Positions 30,339 through 40,799 of a stretch of 50,272 nt of DNA are shown here, piece by piece. The notes under the pieces are model-generated. The model saw only the letters and a program-made list of their open reading frames with translations, made no database searches and was not told where the DNA came from. Within the stretch, counting starts at the first letter, position 1. Every line of letters starts with the position of its first letter. Origin of the DNA: an uncultured Verrucomicrobia subdivision 3 bacterium (GTDB lineage: Bacteria; Verrucomicrobiota; Verrucomicrobiia; Limisphaerales; UBA11358); contig CAIWFB010000099.1 of the NCBI GenBank assembly GCA_903911825.1, positions 1 through 50,272 on the forward strand, read 5' to 3'. Made by a program: the position numbers and the translations under genes.

Positions 30339-32420
30339 TTACTTACCCAGCAACGCCAGCGCTGCTTCCGCCATCTTCGGCGCGGTGAGGCCGTGCTTGA
30401 CGTAGAGTTCTTCCGCCATGTAGGCGCTCTGGCCGAATTCGTTGTTGATGCCGAGCGTCTTCAGCGTGTGCGCGATGCCGGCGTTGCTCAAGGCGTGCGA
30501 GACTTGCGCGCCCATGCCGCCGATGATTTGATGATCTTCGATGGTCACGACTTTGCCGCCGCAGGCTTTGACCGCCGCGCCGATGGTTTCGAGGTCCACT
30601 TGGTTCACGAACGGATTGCTGATAACGGTGGCTTTCACGCCTTTCGCCGCGAGCAGTTTGCCGGCTTCGATGGCTTTGTTCACGAGCACGCCGCAGCCGA
30701 TGAGGACGACGTCGCTACCGGTGGAGAGGACTTGCGCCTTGCCCCACGGATATTTCGCGCCTTCGATCCACGACATCGGATAATTTTCGCGGCCGACGAA
30801 GAAGATGTAGCTGTTGCCGTCCTTGCCCGCCGCGCGGTCGGCGGCGAATTGCTTGATGGCTTGATACATCAAGGATTCCGCTTCATCCGGGCAACTGGGC
30901 GCGATGCAGATGGTGTGCGGAATCGCGGAGAGCGCGGCGAAATAGGTCGTGGCCTGATGGCTCGCGCCGTCGGCGGCGTCCTGGAAACCTACGTGCGAGA
31001 ACATCGCGATGACGGGCGCTTGCGAGAGCGCAGCCATCGTGAGCGGCAGGTTGCCCTTGGTCACACCGAACTGGCCGAACGTGTCCACGATCGGGATGAA
31101 CCCGACCTTCGACAATCCGGCGGCGGTGCTGATCATGTTGGATTCCGCGATGCCGACCTCGATCCAGCGGTCGGGAAAACTCTTGTGGAAAAGACTGATG
31201 CCAGTTGAGCCTTGCACGTCGGAGGAAACGGAGAACACCGGCAGGCCTTCCGTTGCGGCTTTTACGGCAGCGCGAGCGAGACCGGCTTGGACTTTGTCGG
31301 TCTTGGCTTTCGCTGGCGCGGGCGTGCCAGCGGCGGCAGCGGCTTCCGCTTTGGCTTTCTTGGTAGCTTCCTGTTTTTCCCAATCGCTGCGGAACTGTTT
31401 AGTCCAGTCGGCAAATTCAACGGGCATTTGGCCGCTGTAAATTTCGCTCACGAACCCCGTGATTTTTTCGCCGCTCGATAACGGGAAACCGTGGCCGCCG
31501 GAAGCACTGTCCATCGTGGCTTTCACGCCGAAACCCTTCACGGTCTTGGCGAGGATGACGACGGGCTTCGTCGGATCCGCTTTCGCCGCCGCGAGTGCTT
31601 TTTCGAGCGCGAGGTAAACGTCCTGTAAATTATTTCCGTTGGCGACGTGAATGACGTTCCAGCCGAGCCCGCCGATGCTGGCGAACGTCGGGTTCATGCT
31701 GAAGGAATCGTGCGTGATGCGGCCGGAAAGCTTGGTGTCGTTGTCCGAAATGATCATCACAAACGGGTTCAACTTACCCTTCGCGGCGAGACCGGGAATG
31801 GCGGCGAACGCTTCCTTCGCTTCGCCTTCCATGCTCGCGCCGTCGCTGACGGTGCAGATGGTGACGCGATCGTTCTTCGCGAGCTTGTCGCCGATGGCGA
31901 GGCCCTGCGCCTGCGGGAGCGAACTGCCGAGCGGGCCGTTGCTCAAGAGAACGCCTTCGGGATTCAGGTGCGATTCGCCGTGGCCAGTGAGTTTGCTGTG
32001 GATGCCGCGGAAACCCTTCACGGTTTCGGTGGTCATGCCGTCGAAGCCGTAGAGCGAGCGCACGGCATACACGCCATTCTCGCAGTGGCCGGCGTCGTTG
32101 ACGAAATTGTAAGCCTGATGCCATTCGCGTCCACTGACGGAGAACATCACGCCGTGGATCGCGGACATGATTTCCGCGAAGGCCGCCGGGCCGCCCCAGT
32201 GCGAGGCCGCGCCGCCGATGACCGCGTGCAAATCCATCAACGCCACGAGCGCACGGCTGGCGCGCGGATCGGCGAGGGTCACATCAGCGCCAGCGTCGTT
32301 CTTGACCGTGACCGAATATTTCGGCGCGGCCTTGGGCGTGGGCGCGAGTTTGGATTTGAGGTTGAGCGGTGCGAGCGGGGGCGCTTGCACGGCTTGGACG
32401 ACGGAGGTATCAGCAGCCAT
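30339..32420 (-). CDS. tkt: Transketolase
   Basis: HCENGVYAVRSLYGFDG, TICTVSDGASMEGEAKEAFA, MIISDNDTKLSGRI, VGIAESNMISTAAGLSKVGFIPIVDTFGQFG. Confidence 0.92.
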   Translation of the reverse strand: MAADTSVVQAVQAPPLAPLNLKSKLAPTPKAAPKYSVTVKNDAGADVTLADPRASRALVALMDLHAVIGGAASHWGGPAAFAEIMSAIHGVMFSVSGREWHQAYNFVNDAGHCENGVYAVRSLYGFDGMTTETVKGFRGIHSKLTGHGESHLNPEGVLLSNGPLGSSLPQAQGLAIGDKLAKNDRVTICTVSDGASMEGEAKEAFAAIPGLAAKGKLNPFVMIISDNDTKLSGRITHDSFSMNPTFASIGGLGWNVIHVANGNNLQDVYLALEKALAAAKADPTKPVVILAKTVKGFGVKATMDSASGGHGFPLSSGEKITGFVSEIYSGQMPVEFADWTKQFRSDWEKQEATKKAKAEAAAAAGTPAPAKAKTDKVQAGLARAAVKAATEGLPVFSVSSDVQGSTGISLFHKSFPDRWIEVGIAESNMISTAAGLSKVGFIPIVDTFGQFGVTKGNLPLTMAALSQAPVIAMFSHVGFQDAADGASHQATTYFAALSAIPHTICIAPSCPDEAESLMYQAIKQFAADRAAGKDGNSYIFFVGRENYPMSWIEGAKYPWGKAQVLSTGSDVVLIGCGVLVNKAIEAGKLLAAKGVKATVISNPFVNQVDLETIGAAVKACGGKVVTIEDHQIIGGMGAQVSHALSNAGIAHTLKTLGINNEFGQSAYMAEELYVKHGLTAPKMAEAALALLGK

Positions 32421-32422
32421 AT

Positions 32423-32458
32423 TAAATTAAGGTGGTTAAGAAAATCCCGCTTAATTTA
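32423..32458 (-). promoter_or_regulatory. Inverted repeat abutting the transketolase start codon
   Basis: TAAATTAAG (32423-32431) / CTTAATTTA (32450-32458), perfect 9-bp arms, 2 nt from the ATG at 32420. Confidence 0.45.
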
Positions 32459-32555
32459 GAAAAGTTGGGGAAAAATGGAAGAATTAACTGCCGACGAACC
32501 ATGAATGTTACTCACGGTTGCCAACAGTTTGGACCATCGCGATTTTGAAAGCTTC

Positions 32556-33140
32556 TCAGCCGCCGACGCCGAGGAATTCGTGATCCGTTCGCAAGTTCAT
32601 CCCCAGCAAAACGTAATCGTGCGAAACGCCTTTCATGTCGAGGACGTAATCTTCCAAGTGCATCAACGTGTTGAAACCCAGATGCGAAAGCGTGTGCAGC
32701 GCGATCTTGCGTTCGCCGTTCACTTCCGCTTCCAACCGACGCAAGCCGCAGTGCCGCGCAATTTCGATGAGCTCCGTGACGAGGATTTTGGAGACATCTT
32801 TGCCACGATATTCCGGGTGGGTCAGCAAGGTGATGAGCCCGACGTGCCTTTTCCAGCCGCCTAGCCGTTGGTGCAGGGTGGCTTCGCCGATAATTTTTTG
32901 ACCGTGCAAAATCAGCAGGGGCAGGTTGCGTTCAAAGTCCGCCTGCAGGCACCAAGTGCTGACAATTTTGCGGTCGGTCACGGACTGTTTGATGAAGAGA
33001 CGTTCTTCCTCGGGCACTGCCATGAGGAATTTATGCAGTTTCACATCATCGCGTTTCCCGAGCGGGCGAACGGTGACGTTGGTTCCGTCGCGCAGTTTCA
33101 GCGTGAGCGGAAATTTTTCCAGCGATAGTTGGTTCAACAT
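32556..33140 (-). CDS. GNAT family N-acetyltransferase
   Basis: VGLITLLTHPEYRGKDVSKILVTELIEIARHCGLRRLEAEV; ATG 33140, since the longer ORF overlaps the pyrophosphatase gene. Confidence 0.8.
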   Translation of the reverse strand: MLNQLSLEKFPLTLKLRDGTNVTVRPLGKRDDVKLHKFLMAVPEEERLFIKQSVTDRKIVSTWCLQADFERNLPLLILHGQKIIGEATLHQRLGGWKRHVGLITLLTHPEYRGKDVSKILVTELIEIARHCGLRRLEAEVNGERKIALHTLSHLGFNTLMHLEDYVLDMKGVSHDYVLLGMNLRTDHEFLGVGG

Positions 33141-33154
33141 AGTTTTTTGGTGGG

Positions 33155-35686
33155 TTAAGTTTTGGTGACGACTTGTTTGACGGCGACAAAGTTTTGGGTC
33201 GCGGTGTGGGTCGGTTCTTGCGACACGCCGACGCACTCGGTTTCGTCCAGGCCAATATCTTCTTCGGGGATTCTCATGCCGTAGAACGAGCGATGAATGA
33301 AGAACAAAGCGATGGCAAAAAAGACGCCGCCGATGACGAGTTTTAGCGCGTGGTTTTGCATCGTCACGGCGATCTCCACCGCGAGCAAGCCGAAGAGTGT
33401 GGTGAATTTGATGACAGGATTCAGCGCGACGGAGGAGGTATCTTTGAACGGATCGCCCACGGTATCGCCGACGACAGTGGCGGCGTGTAGGTCGGTGCCT
33501 TTTTTGTGCAATTCCACTTCCACAATTTTCTTGGCGTTGTCCCACGCGCCGCCGGCATTCGCCATGAAAATGGCTTGGAACAAACCGAAGAAGGCAATCG
33601 CCACGAGGTAGCCGATGAAGAAATACGGATCAAAAAAAGCCAGCGAGAGCGACAGGCAGAAAATGACGATGAAGATATTCCACATGCCTTTCTGGGCGTA
33701 TATGGTGCAGATGCGGACGACTTCTTTACTGTCTTTTTCGGAAGCGGTCGCGGCATCGAGCTTGATGTTTTTCTTGATGTAAACCACCGCGCGATAGGCG
33801 CCGGTGACGACGGCTTGCATCGAAGCGCCGGTGAACCAATAGATCACCGCGCCGCCCATGAGCAGTCCGAGAATGATTTCTGGTTGCACCAGACTCAAAT
33901 GGCTGACGACGTTGCCGAACAGATTTTCCAGCAGGATAATGATGCCGAACACCATCGTGGTCGCGCCGACCACGGCAGTGCCGATAAGCACGGGTTTGGC
34001 GGTGGCTTTGAAGGTGTTGCCCGCACCGTCATTCTTTTCCAGCAGCGGTTTGGCGACCTCAAAGTCCGGCATGAAACCGAATTTGGATTTGATTTCAGAG
34101 CGGATGCCGGGGATGGCTTCGATGCGGCTCAATTCGTAAACGGATTGCGCGTTGTCGGTCACTGGTCCGTAGCTATCGACGGCGATGGTCACCGGCCCCA
34201 TGCCAAGAAAACCAAACGCCACGAGTCCGAAGGCGAAGATGGGTGCGGCAAATTTGAAGGCGGCGGGCATCAATTCCAAAATAGGCGAACCGCTGAACGT
34301 CGCCAGCAGCCAACCCGTGAGCATCAGAACCAGAATGCACAGGCCCATCCAGAACGCGGAGAAATTGCCAGCGACGAGACCGGAAAGAATGTTCAACGAA
34401 GCACCACCGTGGCGCGAGCAAGTGGTGATTTCGCGGACGTGTTGGGATTTAGTGCTGGTAAATATTTTTGTGAATTCAGGAATCACGGCGCCTGCGACGG
34501 TGCCGCACGAAATGATGGCGGATAAAACCCACCACAGGCTGGGCGCAATGCCGGCTTGATGGGCGAGCAGGAAATAACTTGCGAAGAAAGTGCCGATGAT
34601 GGAAATCGCGGAGGTGATCCAAACGAGGTGCGTGAGCGGGGCTTCAAAATCAAAATCTTTCAAGCCGCCGAACTTGGCTTTGGTGATGGCTTCATTTAGC
34701 ACATAAGAGACGAGTGAGGTCAGAATCATCAAGGCCCGCATGGCGAATAGCCAGATGATGAGCGTAGCGCAGATGACGGGATTCGCGGCGAGCGCAAAGG
34801 CGAGGAACGCAATCAGCGCGACGCCGGTGACGCCGTAGGTTTCAAACCCATCGGCTGTGGGGCCAACCGAATCACCCGCATTATCGCCGCAACAATCGGC
34901 GATGACGCCGGGATTTTTCGGATCATCTTCCGGTAATTTAAAAACAATTTTCATCAAATCGGAACCGATGTCCGCGATTTTGGTGAAGATGCCGCCGCCG
35001 ATGCGCAGCGCGCTCGCACCGAGTGATTCGCCGATGGCAAAACCGATGAAGCACGGGCCGATCAGGGCGGTCGGTAGAAAAATCAGAATGCTGATCATGA
35101 AAAAGAGCTCCACGCAAACCAGCAGTAGGCCGACGCTCATGCCGCTGCGGAGTGGAATGCTCACCATTGCCGCTGGGTCGCCGCGCAACGCCGCGAACGC
35201 GGTGCGGCTGTTGGCGGTGGTGTTGATGCGGATGCCGAACCAGGCCACGCCGTAGCTGCCGAGAATGCCCAGCACCGAGGCCACGAGAATGACGGCGACA
35301 TTGCCGAAGGAGAAACCTTCCAGAAATTTGAAATAGAAAACGATGCACGCCGCAATGAGCACCCAAAGTGCGGCGAGAAATCTCCCTTGTTGAAACAGGT
35401 AGGTTTTACACGTTTCCCAAATCATCTGCGAAACGTCGGCCATGGCGGCATGCACGGGCAACTGTTTGGTCTGGCGATATTGCTGCCAGCCGAACACGGC
35501 GCCGATTGCACATATCAATATGCCCGCATACATCAAGGTGATGCCGCTGACGCCGCCGAGGGCGTCAAAGCGAATGGCCTCGAGAGCGGGAATTTTCAAT
35601 TCGGCTTCGCTGGCGCGCACAGCAGGCGCTGCCGCCAATACGATTGGGATGAGGAAAGTGGGGCGGAGAATTTTAGGGAATGGCAT
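33155..35686 (-). CDS. hppA: Membrane-bound ion-translocating pyrophosphatase, divergent
   Basis: EDDPKNPGVIADCCGDNAGDSVGPTADGFETYGV, FTSTKSQHVREI, NAGGAWDNAKKIVEVELHKKGTDLHAATVVGDTVGDPFKDTSSVALNPVIK; many TM helices. Confidence 0.92.
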   Translation of the reverse strand: MPFPKILRPTFLIPIVLAAAPAVRASEAELKIPALEAIRFDALGGVSGITLMYAGILICAIGAVFGWQQYRQTKQLPVHAAMADVSQMIWETCKTYLFQQGRFLAALWVLIAACIVFYFKFLEGFSFGNVAVILVASVLGILGSYGVAWFGIRINTTANSRTAFAALRGDPAAMVSIPLRSGMSVGLLLVCVELFFMISILIFLPTALIGPCFIGFAIGESLGASALRIGGGIFTKIADIGSDLMKIVFKLPEDDPKNPGVIADCCGDNAGDSVGPTADGFETYGVTGVALIAFLAFALAANPVICATLIIWLFAMRALMILTSLVSYVLNEAITKAKFGGLKDFDFEAPLTHLVWITSAISIIGTFFASYFLLAHQAGIAPSLWWVLSAIISCGTVAGAVIPEFTKIFTSTKSQHVREITTCSRHGGASLNILSGLVAGNFSAFWMGLCILVLMLTGWLLATFSGSPILELMPAAFKFAAPIFAFGLVAFGFLGMGPVTIAVDSYGPVTDNAQSVYELSRIEAIPGIRSEIKSKFGFMPDFEVAKPLLEKNDGAGNTFKATAKPVLIGTAVVGATTMVFGIIILLENLFGNVVSHLSLVQPEIILGLLMGGAVIYWFTGASMQAVVTGAYRAVVYIKKNIKLDAATASEKDSKEVVRICTIYAQKGMWNIFIVIFCLSLSLAFFDPYFFIGYLVAIAFFGLFQAIFMANAGGAWDNAKKIVEVELHKKGTDLHAATVVGDTVGDPFKDTSSVALNPVIKFTTLFGLLAVEIAVTMQNHALKLVIGGVFFAIALFFIHRSFYGMRIPEEDIGLDETECVGVSQEPTHTATQNFVAVKQVVTKT

Positions 35687-36019
35687 AAACGAATGGTGCT
35701 TTTTTGATAATTGAAACTAAAACTGAAACGCAATCGGCACAGTAAATCTGATTAAGTATCGGCGAAGCAGCTTCCCGAAAGTTGACATAAAGTTTGCATT
35801 AATTGGCGCTCGAGTAACAAACCGGTGCTGCCGGAAAGGTAAAATCTCTGCGCTTCCCAAAAGAATTTTTCGCAAAATTCTACGAATGCCTTGCCAGCTT
35901 GGTTAGCAATGACCGCGATGTTTGGCTTGGTGGCGCAAGAATTGTTCACCTTTTGCCAATCGTCGTGTGGCTGATTTCTAGGACATGGCCGTAAATATAA
36001 ATACATTGTGGAAGCGATC

Positions 36020-36919
36020 ATGACTAAACCTGTGGCCCCCGCCGCGCCGAAGAAACGGCAGCCGTTGATTTATCACTCGCCAGTGCGCGAGACGGCTTTT
36101 GACCGACCGCGCGAGTTTCTTGGCAACCGTTTTGTTTACACGGTCATCTCTTCACGGGCCCGTGGCCTGTCGCTGGGGGTGAATATGAATCCGGACAAGC
36201 GTTGTAATTTCAACTGCTCCTACTGCGAAGTGGATCGGCGCACGCCCGCGCGGGAAAATAAATTGTGCGTGGATATCATGGCGACGGAGTTGCGCCGGAC
36301 GATTGCGGCGGTGCAACAGGGGCAATTGCGGAATAGCCCGGCCTATCAGTCTTTACCGGAGGAATTGCTCAAACTTCGCCACGTCGCTTTAAGCGGCGAC
36401 GGTGAGCCAACCTTGGCACCGAATTTTATGGAGGCCGTGCAGGCGGTGGCGCGGGTGCGGGCGTTGGGCGGATTTTTTAAGATTGTGCTGATCACCAACG
36501 GCACGGGTCTGGATCAGCCAGCCATCATTAACGGGCTGGATATTCTCACTAAGTCGGACGAAATCTGGATCAAACTTGATGGTGGCACGCAGACTTATGT
36601 GGATGAGGTGAATCGCCCGGATGTGCCGCTGAAAAAAATTCTCGCGAACATCCTGCAGCTTGGTCGTCATCGGCCAGTGATCATTCAAAGTTTGTTCGCG
36701 GCGATTAAGGGCGAGGAACCACCGCAGGATGAGATTCAACAATATGCGTTGCGCTTAAAAGAATTGAAGGACGCGGGCGCTCAAATTTCGCTCGTGCAGA
36801 TTTATTCGGCAGCGCGGCCGGGCGTCCAACCTGATTGGGGACATTTACCGTTGCGGGTGCTTTCGCAAATCGCGCAGACCGTCCGTCAAGTGGCTGGCCT
36901 ACGCACGGAAGTGTTTTAA
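36020..36919 (+). CDS. Radical SAM protein (COG0731-like)
   Basis: CNFNCSYCEVDR cluster motif, ALSGDGEPTLAPNF, VLITNGTGLD. Confidence 0.88.
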   Translation: MTKPVAPAAPKKRQPLIYHSPVRETAFDRPREFLGNRFVYTVISSRARGLSLGVNMNPDKRCNFNCSYCEVDRRTPARENKLCVDIMATELRRTIAAVQQGQLRNSPAYQSLPEELLKLRHVALSGDGEPTLAPNFMEAVQAVARVRALGGFFKIVLITNGTGLDQPAIINGLDILTKSDEIWIKLDGGTQTYVDEVNRPDVPLKKILANILQLGRHRPVIIQSLFAAIKGEEPPQDEIQQYALRLKELKDAGAQISLVQIYSAARPGVQPDWGHLPLRVLSQIAQTVRQVAGLRTEVF

Positions 36920-37033
36920 TTTTTCACCGTCGGTTGGATGGTAACAATTCTAGCCGCAGTTTTTGCGCTAACTGGCCCAAGCTTTCTGGCCGCTCCCGTT
37001 TCTATCTTCTGGCACTCATTGCCTAATCCGAGT

Positions 37034-40000
37034 TCACCGAAATTGAAGATAGGCGCGGCTACCATCGTTGCGGGTTCCGCCTACTGGACTTTGCTTGAGG
37101 AAAATACGGGCAGCAGAGATTTGGCCGGGATGCACGAGATACTGTTGCACCGCTTGCGCCCGGCGATCAGTCAGGGCGGCGAGGTCACTAACGCTAACAT
37201 TGACGAGGCTCATCAAAATCGCTTCTTCGGGTGTCGGTCGCGGATTGAGTTGCGTTTTAAAGCTGGCAGCGGCGGCCGACTTTTTCTTTTCCATTGCCGA
37301 CGCATTCATCAAACGCGTGGCGCCTTTTTCCATGAGTGGTGCGGAACGGCGCGGCAATTCTGCGACATAGGCTGCGAGGTTTGTATTCGCCGCCAGGGCT
37401 TGCGGGGTGATCTTACCAGCGACCAGCGCTTCGTTGTAAAATTTACGCAACCAAATCGCCCGCTCATCAGGAGCAAGGGTGAGCGCTTCGGCATTGGTGT
37501 GGGCACGGTCACTCTTGGGCAACGCGAGCCAGAGGCGATTGCGCATTTGCCGATCAAGCGCGGCGCGCTGCAAGCCTTCGCGGTCGCTGGCGGGTTGAAT
37601 ACTGCCGCTCAGTTCCAATTGTAACGCGGGCTTCGCGACGAGGGCTTTGGCAAGGGCATCCAATTTTTCTTTGCCGGCGGGTGATAAGTCGGCGCTGCCG
37701 GGGGCGAATTCCTGCCAGCCTAATTCTTCCGCTCCGCCGCCAAACGCCGCGCCAAGCAGTGAGAACGGTGAGGTTGCGACTTTCGTCAAGATGTTCAACA
37801 CGGCGCGCGTGACCACTTTGCCAATGCGGAATTGCGGGTCGTCAATGCTGCCGTCGATGGGCACATCCAAAATAATTTTGCCCTCGCGATCTTTGAGGAT
37901 GGCGACGGCGAGGCGCACGGGGAGATGGGTGGCATCGGGACTATCCACGGCTTCGCCGAACGTAAAATGATCGAGTGTGATGACGTTTTTAGAAGTCAAT
38001 TTTTTACCGATGAGTTGGTAGATGAGGTCGAGATTAAGTTTGCCCTGTGCGATTTGGTAGCCAGCGAACTTGGCGGCATATGGACTGACGGGCGTGAGAT
38101 CCACGTCCGAGACGCTGATTTTCAAATCGTTCGTCATTGCGCTACCAAAGGGATTAATCCTGCCGGTGATCTTCACCGGGCCAAGACCGTTGGCCTGCGC
38201 TTCTAAGTCAATATCGGCGTGTTGCAATTCCTCGGAGGAAAGTCCGGCGATGTGACCATTCAATTGTTGGATGGAAAGATTTACTTCCAGCGGCAAAGAA
38301 CGGTCAGTGAAACGCACGGAGGTGTTGGTGAACACGATGGCGCCGATGGTGATTTTCGGGAGCGTGGAATTGGTGGAATGTGGCAGCGCAGATTTTTGAG
38401 TGGTCGCGGCAACTTTGATTTGATTGGTAGCTGGGGAATTGGTCAGTCGCAGCACGTTCATCAAGTTGATGGTGCGGTTCGTTTCGATGACGATGCGAGC
38501 ATAGGCTTCGTCCACAGTAATCTGCTGGATGGCGACGATGGGCGGGCTCAGATTGGCGTAGATACCGTCGAACCGGAGCGCTTTCCATTTCAATAAATCC
38601 TCCACTGCCACGCCGTCCACGGTGCGAAAATCATTGAGGCGGGTATTACCGATGAAGGTGACTTCCGGCAAGCCATTGCTAGGCGTCCGCAGCTGAACCA
38701 AGCCGTGCAGGTCGAGCTGGCTGCCGAGAAGGAAGAGATTCACTTTGGGTTCGAGATACGGATCGAGGGAATTAAAATCTAGTTTTTCTAGATCAATCTG
38801 CACTGTTGCCGTCGGCGGTTGAAAGCCAGCTTCAGCTTGCAGGTGAACGGTGCCGTTGGTATTCCAACGCAGCGCCAAGTTGGCGGTGAGATTGGTGCCC
38901 GGCAAATTGGACAGATTTTTGGCGGTGAAAGTGATGTCATCTAAGTCGAGTCTGGCTGGGCGGGAATTTACGTTGTCTTCCAAGCGCACGGCGCAATTAG
39001 TCAGGCTCACTTCATTCACTGTGCCGGCCCAGTGATTGGTGCTATTGAGGAGCAGGGTGACAACGTTCGTCACCGAGCGAAGCAGGTAGAGAATGCCGCC
39101 GGATGCCTCGGCAGCCGGGTCAGAAGGCTTGGCTGCTTCCAAAATATTGATCGCTTGATTGTGGTCGCGTTGCAGATAGAAATTGCCACCCATAACAGCG
39201 ACCGAGCCAATGTTAGCAGTGTGTTTTTGCAGATCCACATTCGCTCCGTTCACGGAAAATAACGGTAATTCAGCCAGCGGGTTAGTGGCTCCGCGCGCAC
39301 TCAATTTAAAATTGCGCAACGCAAAAGCTGTGTCGTCCACGGCCGCGAGATGGTTGGTAGCGCTCCATTCCAGCCGATATTTCACGTCGAGCGCGATGGT
39401 GCCATCGTTTACTTCAAAGCTGACGAGGTCCTGATAAAGCGGGGCGTATTTGTTGACCGCAAAGTTATACAGCTTCAGCTCACCTGCCGAACGCAGCGGG
39501 TCGAGATAGAAATAGCCGCTCCAAGAAAGCTGTTCGCCCGCATCCGTGGTGCCGGTGAAGGCGTAGGGATTTTTGTTTTCAGGATCCGTGCGGAAATTAT
39601 CCAAGGTGATGTCAATTGGCCCAACGGTGCGCTTAAACGGTTCGCGCGGCGTGAAATCTGCCATCGCCGCCACGGCGCCACCGATGTGCAGGCGACCGAT
39701 GTTCACGACGATTGGCTTGGCGGGTTGGCTGGAAACTCCTTTCGGGGTCGAGTTGGTGGAAAACTTATTTATGAGGTCGGAAAAATTGAACGAGCCATCC
39801 TTGTTCAATTGAGCGCGGACGAAAGGTTTACTCGTGCTGATTTCCTTGAAGACCCACGCTTTGCCGAAGAACGACGAGAGTTGAAAGTTCACATACACTT
39901 CATCCCAAGAAACGAAGGGTTCGCCATCGTGATCCTTGATGAGCAAACCCTGGATGCTGGCGGAGAGCGTGAAGGGATTGATTTTCACTGCACGAATGGA

Positions 40001-40162
40001 CGCCTCGCGGTCAAGTTGCGTGTGAATCTGTTTGATCGCCACGCTGCGCACAATCAGCGGCAGGATGAAAAAGCCGATGATGGTGTAGGCCACCAAGAGC
40101 GTGACCGCCCAGATTAATTTCCGGCGATAGTTTTTCAAAAAGGCAATAGCAGCAGCTCTCAT
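37034..40162 (-). CDS. DUF748/AsmA-like large envelope protein
   Basis: N-terminal TM then long beta-rich repeats (GPVDITLDNFRT, DVDLTPVSPYAAKFAGYQIAQGKLNLDLIYQL, LPVRLAVAILKDREGKIILDVPIDGSIDDPQFRIGKVV). Confidence 0.85.
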   Translation of the reverse strand: MRAAAIAFLKNYRRKLIWAVTLLVAYTIIGFFILPLIVRSVAIKQIHTQLDREASIRAVKINPFTLSASIQGLLIKDHDGEPFVSWDEVYVNFQLSSFFGKAWVFKEISTSKPFVRAQLNKDGSFNFSDLINKFSTNSTPKGVSSQPAKPIVVNIGRLHIGGAVAAMADFTPREPFKRTVGPIDITLDNFRTDPENKNPYAFTGTTDAGEQLSWSGYFYLDPLRSAGELKLYNFAVNKYAPLYQDLVSFEVNDGTIALDVKYRLEWSATNHLAAVDDTAFALRNFKLSARGATNPLAELPLFSVNGANVDLQKHTANIGSVAVMGGNFYLQRDHNQAINILEAAKPSDPAAEASGGILYLLRSVTNVVTLLLNSTNHWAGTVNEVSLTNCAVRLEDNVNSRPARLDLDDITFTAKNLSNLPGTNLTANLALRWNTNGTVHLQAEAGFQPPTATVQIDLEKLDFNSLDPYLEPKVNLFLLGSQLDLHGLVQLRTPSNGLPEVTFIGNTRLNDFRTVDGVAVEDLLKWKALRFDGIYANLSPPIVAIQQITVDEAYARIVIETNRTINLMNVLRLTNSPATNQIKVAATTQKSALPHSTNSTLPKITIGAIVFTNTSVRFTDRSLPLEVNLSIQQLNGHIAGLSSEELQHADIDLEAQANGLGPVKITGRINPFGSAMTNDLKISVSDVDLTPVSPYAAKFAGYQIAQGKLNLDLIYQLIGKKLTSKNVITLDHFTFGEAVDSPDATHLPVRLAVAILKDREGKIILDVPIDGSIDDPQFRIGKVVTRAVLNILTKVATSPFSLLGAAFGGGAEELGWQEFAPGSADLSPAGKEKLDALAKALVAKPALQLELSGSIQPASDREGLQRAALDRQMRNRLWLALPKSDRAHTNAEALTLAPDERAIWLRKFYNEALVAGKITPQALAANTNLAAYVAELPRRSAPLMEKGATRLMNASAMEKKKSAAAASFKTQLNPRPTPEEAILMSLVNVSVSDLAALTDRRAQAVQQYLVHPGQISAARIFLKQSPVGGTRNDGSRAYLQFR

Positions 40163-40192
40163 ACGGTCAGGTAGGCATGATTCCATTCGCTC

Positions 40193-40798
40193 TCAAATTG
40201 TAAAGTAGCGACTGGTGCGCTGGCAGTAATCGCGATAGGCCGCTCCGAAATGTCGGTGCAGAAATTTTTCTTCCTGTGTGATTTGATGCTTCAATAAGCC
40301 GGTGGAAACAACGGCCAATAGGATGAACGATGGTTGAGGGTAAATCCCAACCGTGCCCCAAGCCATCAGTAGAAACCCGACGTAAATCGGGTGGCGTGAC
40401 CAATGAAAAATGCCGCGAGTGACGAGCGTGGCATCGGTGCTCGTGCCGATGCGCCAGGCCGTGCCCATGCTCGCTTGTGCCCATGCATAAAGGCTGAGCG
40501 CGATCAGCCACAGAATCGCTCCGAAAATTTTCAGTGGTAGAAAATCCAGCAGCGGCGTTCGTAGCAGCGCCGGGAACAGATGCCATTTCAATGGCCAAGC
40601 ACAGGCGACGATTTCATAATTGCGCAGAGTGGGAACGAAACGGTTTAAAAAACCCGCTAGTCCGATCGAGGCGGTTTGATCATTCACGCGAACTCCTCGG
40701 CGATTAAGTAGCCAACCCTTAATCGCCGCCCACAAATAAAATACCAGCAAGCTAATGAGCAGGAAGCGACCAAAGAAAACGTCGCCCGGCCAGTGCAT
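40193..40798 (-). CDS. Isoprenylcysteine carboxyl methyltransferase/PEMT-family membrane methyltransferase
   Basis: LVTRGIFHWSRHPIYVGFLLMAWG and EEKFLHRHFGAAYRDYCQRTSRYF. Confidence 0.82.
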   Translation of the reverse strand: MHWPGDVFFGRFLLISLLVFYLWAAIKGWLLNRRGVRVNDQTASIGLAGFLNRFVPTLRNYEIVACAWPLKWHLFPALLRTPLLDFLPLKIFGAILWLIALSLYAWAQASMGTAWRIGTSTDATLVTRGIFHWSRHPIYVGFLLMAWGTVGIYPQPSFILLAVVSTGLLKHQITQEEKFLHRHFGAAYRDYCQRTSRYFTI

Positions 40799-40799
40799 A

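Noticed and set aside
30393-32459. Long + strand ORFs (271 aa and 270 aa) opposite transketolase
   Set aside because: Antisense shadow ORFs; transketolase on the minus strand has full motif support
33506-34525. 339-aa + strand ORF antisense to the pyrophosphatase
   Set aside because: Composition (His/Asp/Glu/Arg-rich) is typical of the shadow of a GC-rich gene; the sense strand carries clear pyrophosphatase motifs
35752-36021. 89-aa minus ORF between hppA and the radical SAM gene
   Set aside because: No family, no clear RBS, and it overlaps the radical SAM start region; cannot distinguish it from chance
39350-40117. 255-aa + ORF opposite the DUF748 gene
   Set aside because: Shadow ORF with no recognisable domain
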